Assembly (NCBI GenBank): GCA_934167965.1
Contig: CAKPMJ010000001.1
Location: 1 to 64,000, forward strand
Source of the DNA: an uncultured Clostridia bacterium
GTDB lineage: Bacteria; Bacillota; Clostridia; TANB77; CAG-508
DNA length: 64,000 nt
Direction: 5' to 3'
Shown: positions 61,624-64,000 of the stretch, in pieces
Position numbering within the stretch: the first letter of the stretch is position 1
How the letters are laid out: the number at the start of each line of letters is the position of its first letter
Notes under the pieces: generated by a model
What the model was told of the DNA's origin: nothing
Database searches by the model: none
The model's input: only the letters and a program-made list of their open reading frames with translations
Made by a program: the position numbers and the translations under genes

Positions 61624-64000
61624 ATGAAAAACAAATTATATAAATTTATAGGATATATAATATTAATAAATATAATATGTATTCAATTTAATTTGCTGTT
61701 TTGTAATATTTCACTAGGATTACGGTGATTCAATGAGAGGAGAAGTTGGTTCCAAGCCTGTAATTACACATGATGATGATAAGCAAAGTACTATACCAAC
61801 AAAGCCTAATACGCCATCTCAAACAGTAAAGAAGACTAATTATATATATTTTACAGGTATATCAGGAAATGCATATGAACAAATACATGCTGAGAAGGGA
61901 AAAATAGTAGACTATAATGATAATCCTCGAGTACAATATGTACAAGTTGTAGCAGAAAATGACAATGGACAAAAATATATTACGTATACAGATTCTAATG
62001 GTAATTATGTATTCAATAATTTAATTCCTGGAAAATACAAATTGACTTTTAAATATGGCCATGCTGAACTTTTAGAAAATGAAGCCATCAAAACAAATTT
62101 GAAATATAATGGATTAGACTATATTGCAAGTTCTGCAGGTGTGGTAAAAAATCAAAAAACAATAACAGAAAAGACAATTACTATTAGTAAATCTGGTGCA
62201 ACAGAAATAATGTTGGCAATAGATTGCTCTAACAGCGCATGGAGTACTATATTACCAAATGGACAAAGTAGACTTGAAAAACAAAAAGAAGCTGCAAAAG
62301 AATTAATAAATTCTTTATTAGATGAAGAAAACGTATATATAGGAATAGTATGTTTTGCTGGTAATGGTTCTGCATGTAGAGCAATCAGTGAAACAAACAA
62401 TAGAGAATTATTAATTCAAACGCTAGATGAAATAAAATCAGGAGGAAAATGCAGTTATGAAGGTCTATCTGGAGGTACAAATATTATAGATGCGTTAAAC
62501 AAATCAAACAGCTCTTTTATAAGCAATGATTCAAATAAGTGGATAATATTATTATCAGATGGAGCTCCTACTACAGACGGAAAAGACCAAATATACAATG
62601 ATGATACAGATGAAGATTTAATAAAAAAATTAAAAAGCATTGCTTTAAATACACAAAAAGTAATAAAGAATTTATCAAACAAAAATATAAATATATGCTC
62701 TTTTATAGTAGATTCAACAGATGAATTAGAAAAGAAAGTGGTTGAAAGTATATTTTCTTATGAAGGAGGAAAAGGATATTTCCACTCATCAGATGAAGAA
62801 GCTACTAAAATAATAAAAGAAGATATATTAAAACATATAATAACAAATACAGATGAAAAAGAAAATACAAAAACAAAACCAGAAATAGAGGAATTTGATG
62901 GTATTGAAGATAAGGCAAGAAGAGCAGAAGTAAATGGAAAGTACCAAAAGTATAATTATCAGAAAATTAGCAATATAGAGGATTTAATTAACAACTATAA
63001 TTCAACTAAAAATGAACAAGCAAAAAACTTTTTAAATGATACATATATGACTGTAACAGTAAGCCAAAAATATACAATTGATAAATGTTATAAAGAAGAT
63101 AAAAATTATTGGTATTTTAGCTTAAGTGGAAAAAAATCAAAAAAGAAATATAATGAAATAACAAAATCATCGTATACAAATCAGAATTTAGAATTAAGAA
63201 AAAGAGAGCAACTAGATGTAGAGGTAATTATAAAAACAACTGGATATAGATTAAGACTATCAAATGGTACAATATATAAACAACTTATGACTAATGGAGT
63301 AATAGATAAAAATTTACCAAAAGGAAAAATTATAAAAAATTTAAAAGACATTAAAGAAAATATGTATATTGAATCAATAAGAGAACAATTGATGTATGGA
63401 TCACAGATAGATATTGAATATACAATTATATTGAAAAACATATCAGGTGTACCAATTTCAGATGTACAGTTAATAAGCTATTTAACAGATATGTCGGAAA
63501 AAAATGGAGCTATATTAGAATTTGACAGCAATATGAAGATGATAACAAATCAATGCACAAATGCTCAATATGGTTGGAAAAAACATGAAAAAAATTATTT
63601 TATAAATAGTGTTTCAGAAGATACATTAAAAAATATGAATAATAACTATTATATAACTCTAGATACAGCGAACTCATTAGCATTAAGAAACGGAACTATA
63701 GGTGCAAATGGAGAAAGATATATAAAACTTATATTAACAAAGAAATTATCAAATGCAATAAAAAATGATAATACAGATTTTGCAAATTCGGTAGAAATAA
63801 TATCATATTCAAATGAACTAGGAATAAGAATGAGAAAAACATTTAAAGATGGTACAACTATAAATGTAATACCAGGTAACAGTATAGAAGGAGAAAATAG
63901 AAAAGAAACTGATTATTCACAGTCAATGAGGATTCTTGTAATCCCACCAACTGGAAAGAAAACGGATAATTACATTGCTTTAACAATTTTTATTGAATGT
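61624..64000 (+). CDS. Secreted von Willebrand A protein, frame broken at CGG-TGA, runs off the window
   Basis: Codons 1-33 are a signal peptide (Lys-rich start, long hydrophobic stretch IGYIILINIICIQF). Codon 34 is CGG (61723-61725), followed at once by TGA. Skipping the C gives LGDSMRGEVGSKP and an open frame to the window edge. Then: Pro/Lys linker, a beta-sandwich like SpaA/Cna_B (about 80-155, DSNGNYVFNNLIPGKYKL), then a vWA domain with the MIDAS set DCSNS, GGTN and SDGAP. Later parts resemble surface-protein beta domains. GGAGGTG site before the ATG. Probably an adhesin. Confidence 0.83.

Overview
The window is strongly AT-rich DNA from a low-GC Gram-positive bacterium, most likely an uncultured gut-type member of the Clostridia. 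The evidence is Firmicutes-style Shine-Dalgarno sites, TTGACA/TATAAT-like promoters, endospore genes (YlbJ, YtvI, spore photoproduct lyase) and a type A RNase P RNA. Assignment to a named order is not possible from the sequence alone. Arginine is written mostly AGA; in-frame CGG is almost absent.

Layout. 1-705: end of an rRNA operon (3' end of 23S, 5S, and a tRNA-Asn gene split inside its anticodon by a group I intron). 788-5394: PAP2 phosphatase, then a minus-strand block with YlbJ, a small protein, a DUF4912 protein and a GH57 branching enzyme. 5451-8380: thymidylate synthase, dihydrofolate reductase, spore photoproduct lyase, TIGR04086 membrane protein. 8466-19248: unknown genes, rpsO-pnp, rdgB-alr, rubrerythrin-plsY-gpsA, tRNA-Thr, YtvI-like protein. 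19283-28287: lower glycolysis (gap, pgk, tpiA, gpmI, eno) with a MazG-like protein, a YezG/DUF600 protein and an Fe-S-scaffold/GGGtGRT pair inside it. 28289-30722: rpe and membrane proteins. 30890-40590: nine tandem paralogues joining a type IV prepilin-like N-terminal helix to a core that in eight of them carries dockerin-like repeats; one is a pseudogene. 40602-41958: rnpB, tRNA-Cys, RluA-type pseudouridine synthase. 42650-49679: rimP-nusA-ylxR-infB-rbfA-nrnA-truB. 49697-61385: transglutaminase, ruvB-queH, nucleotide and HAD enzymes, glycosyltransferase, polA, lytic transglycosylase, DUF4116 repeats, MBL hydrolase, TtcA-like protein. 61388-64000: tRNA-Trp and the start of a secreted von Willebrand A protein that runs off the window.

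Main observation. At five places (TIGR04086 gene, pilin pseudogene, pilin gene 8, rimP, von Willebrand A gene) a reading frame reaches an in-frame CGG codon, and the rest of the protein continues only if the C is skipped so that GGA or GGT (Gly) is read next. In my manual scan these five are the only in-frame CGG codons in recognisable host-type genes. Three further CGG codons, read in frame as Arg, lie in genes I cannot place or that look acquired. This suggests that CGG (or CGGN) acts as a +1 frameshift or quadruplet signal in this genome. Such a system would let housekeeping proteins like RimP be made from apparently broken genes. Other points of interest are the split tRNA-Asn and the recombining pilin/dockerin array.
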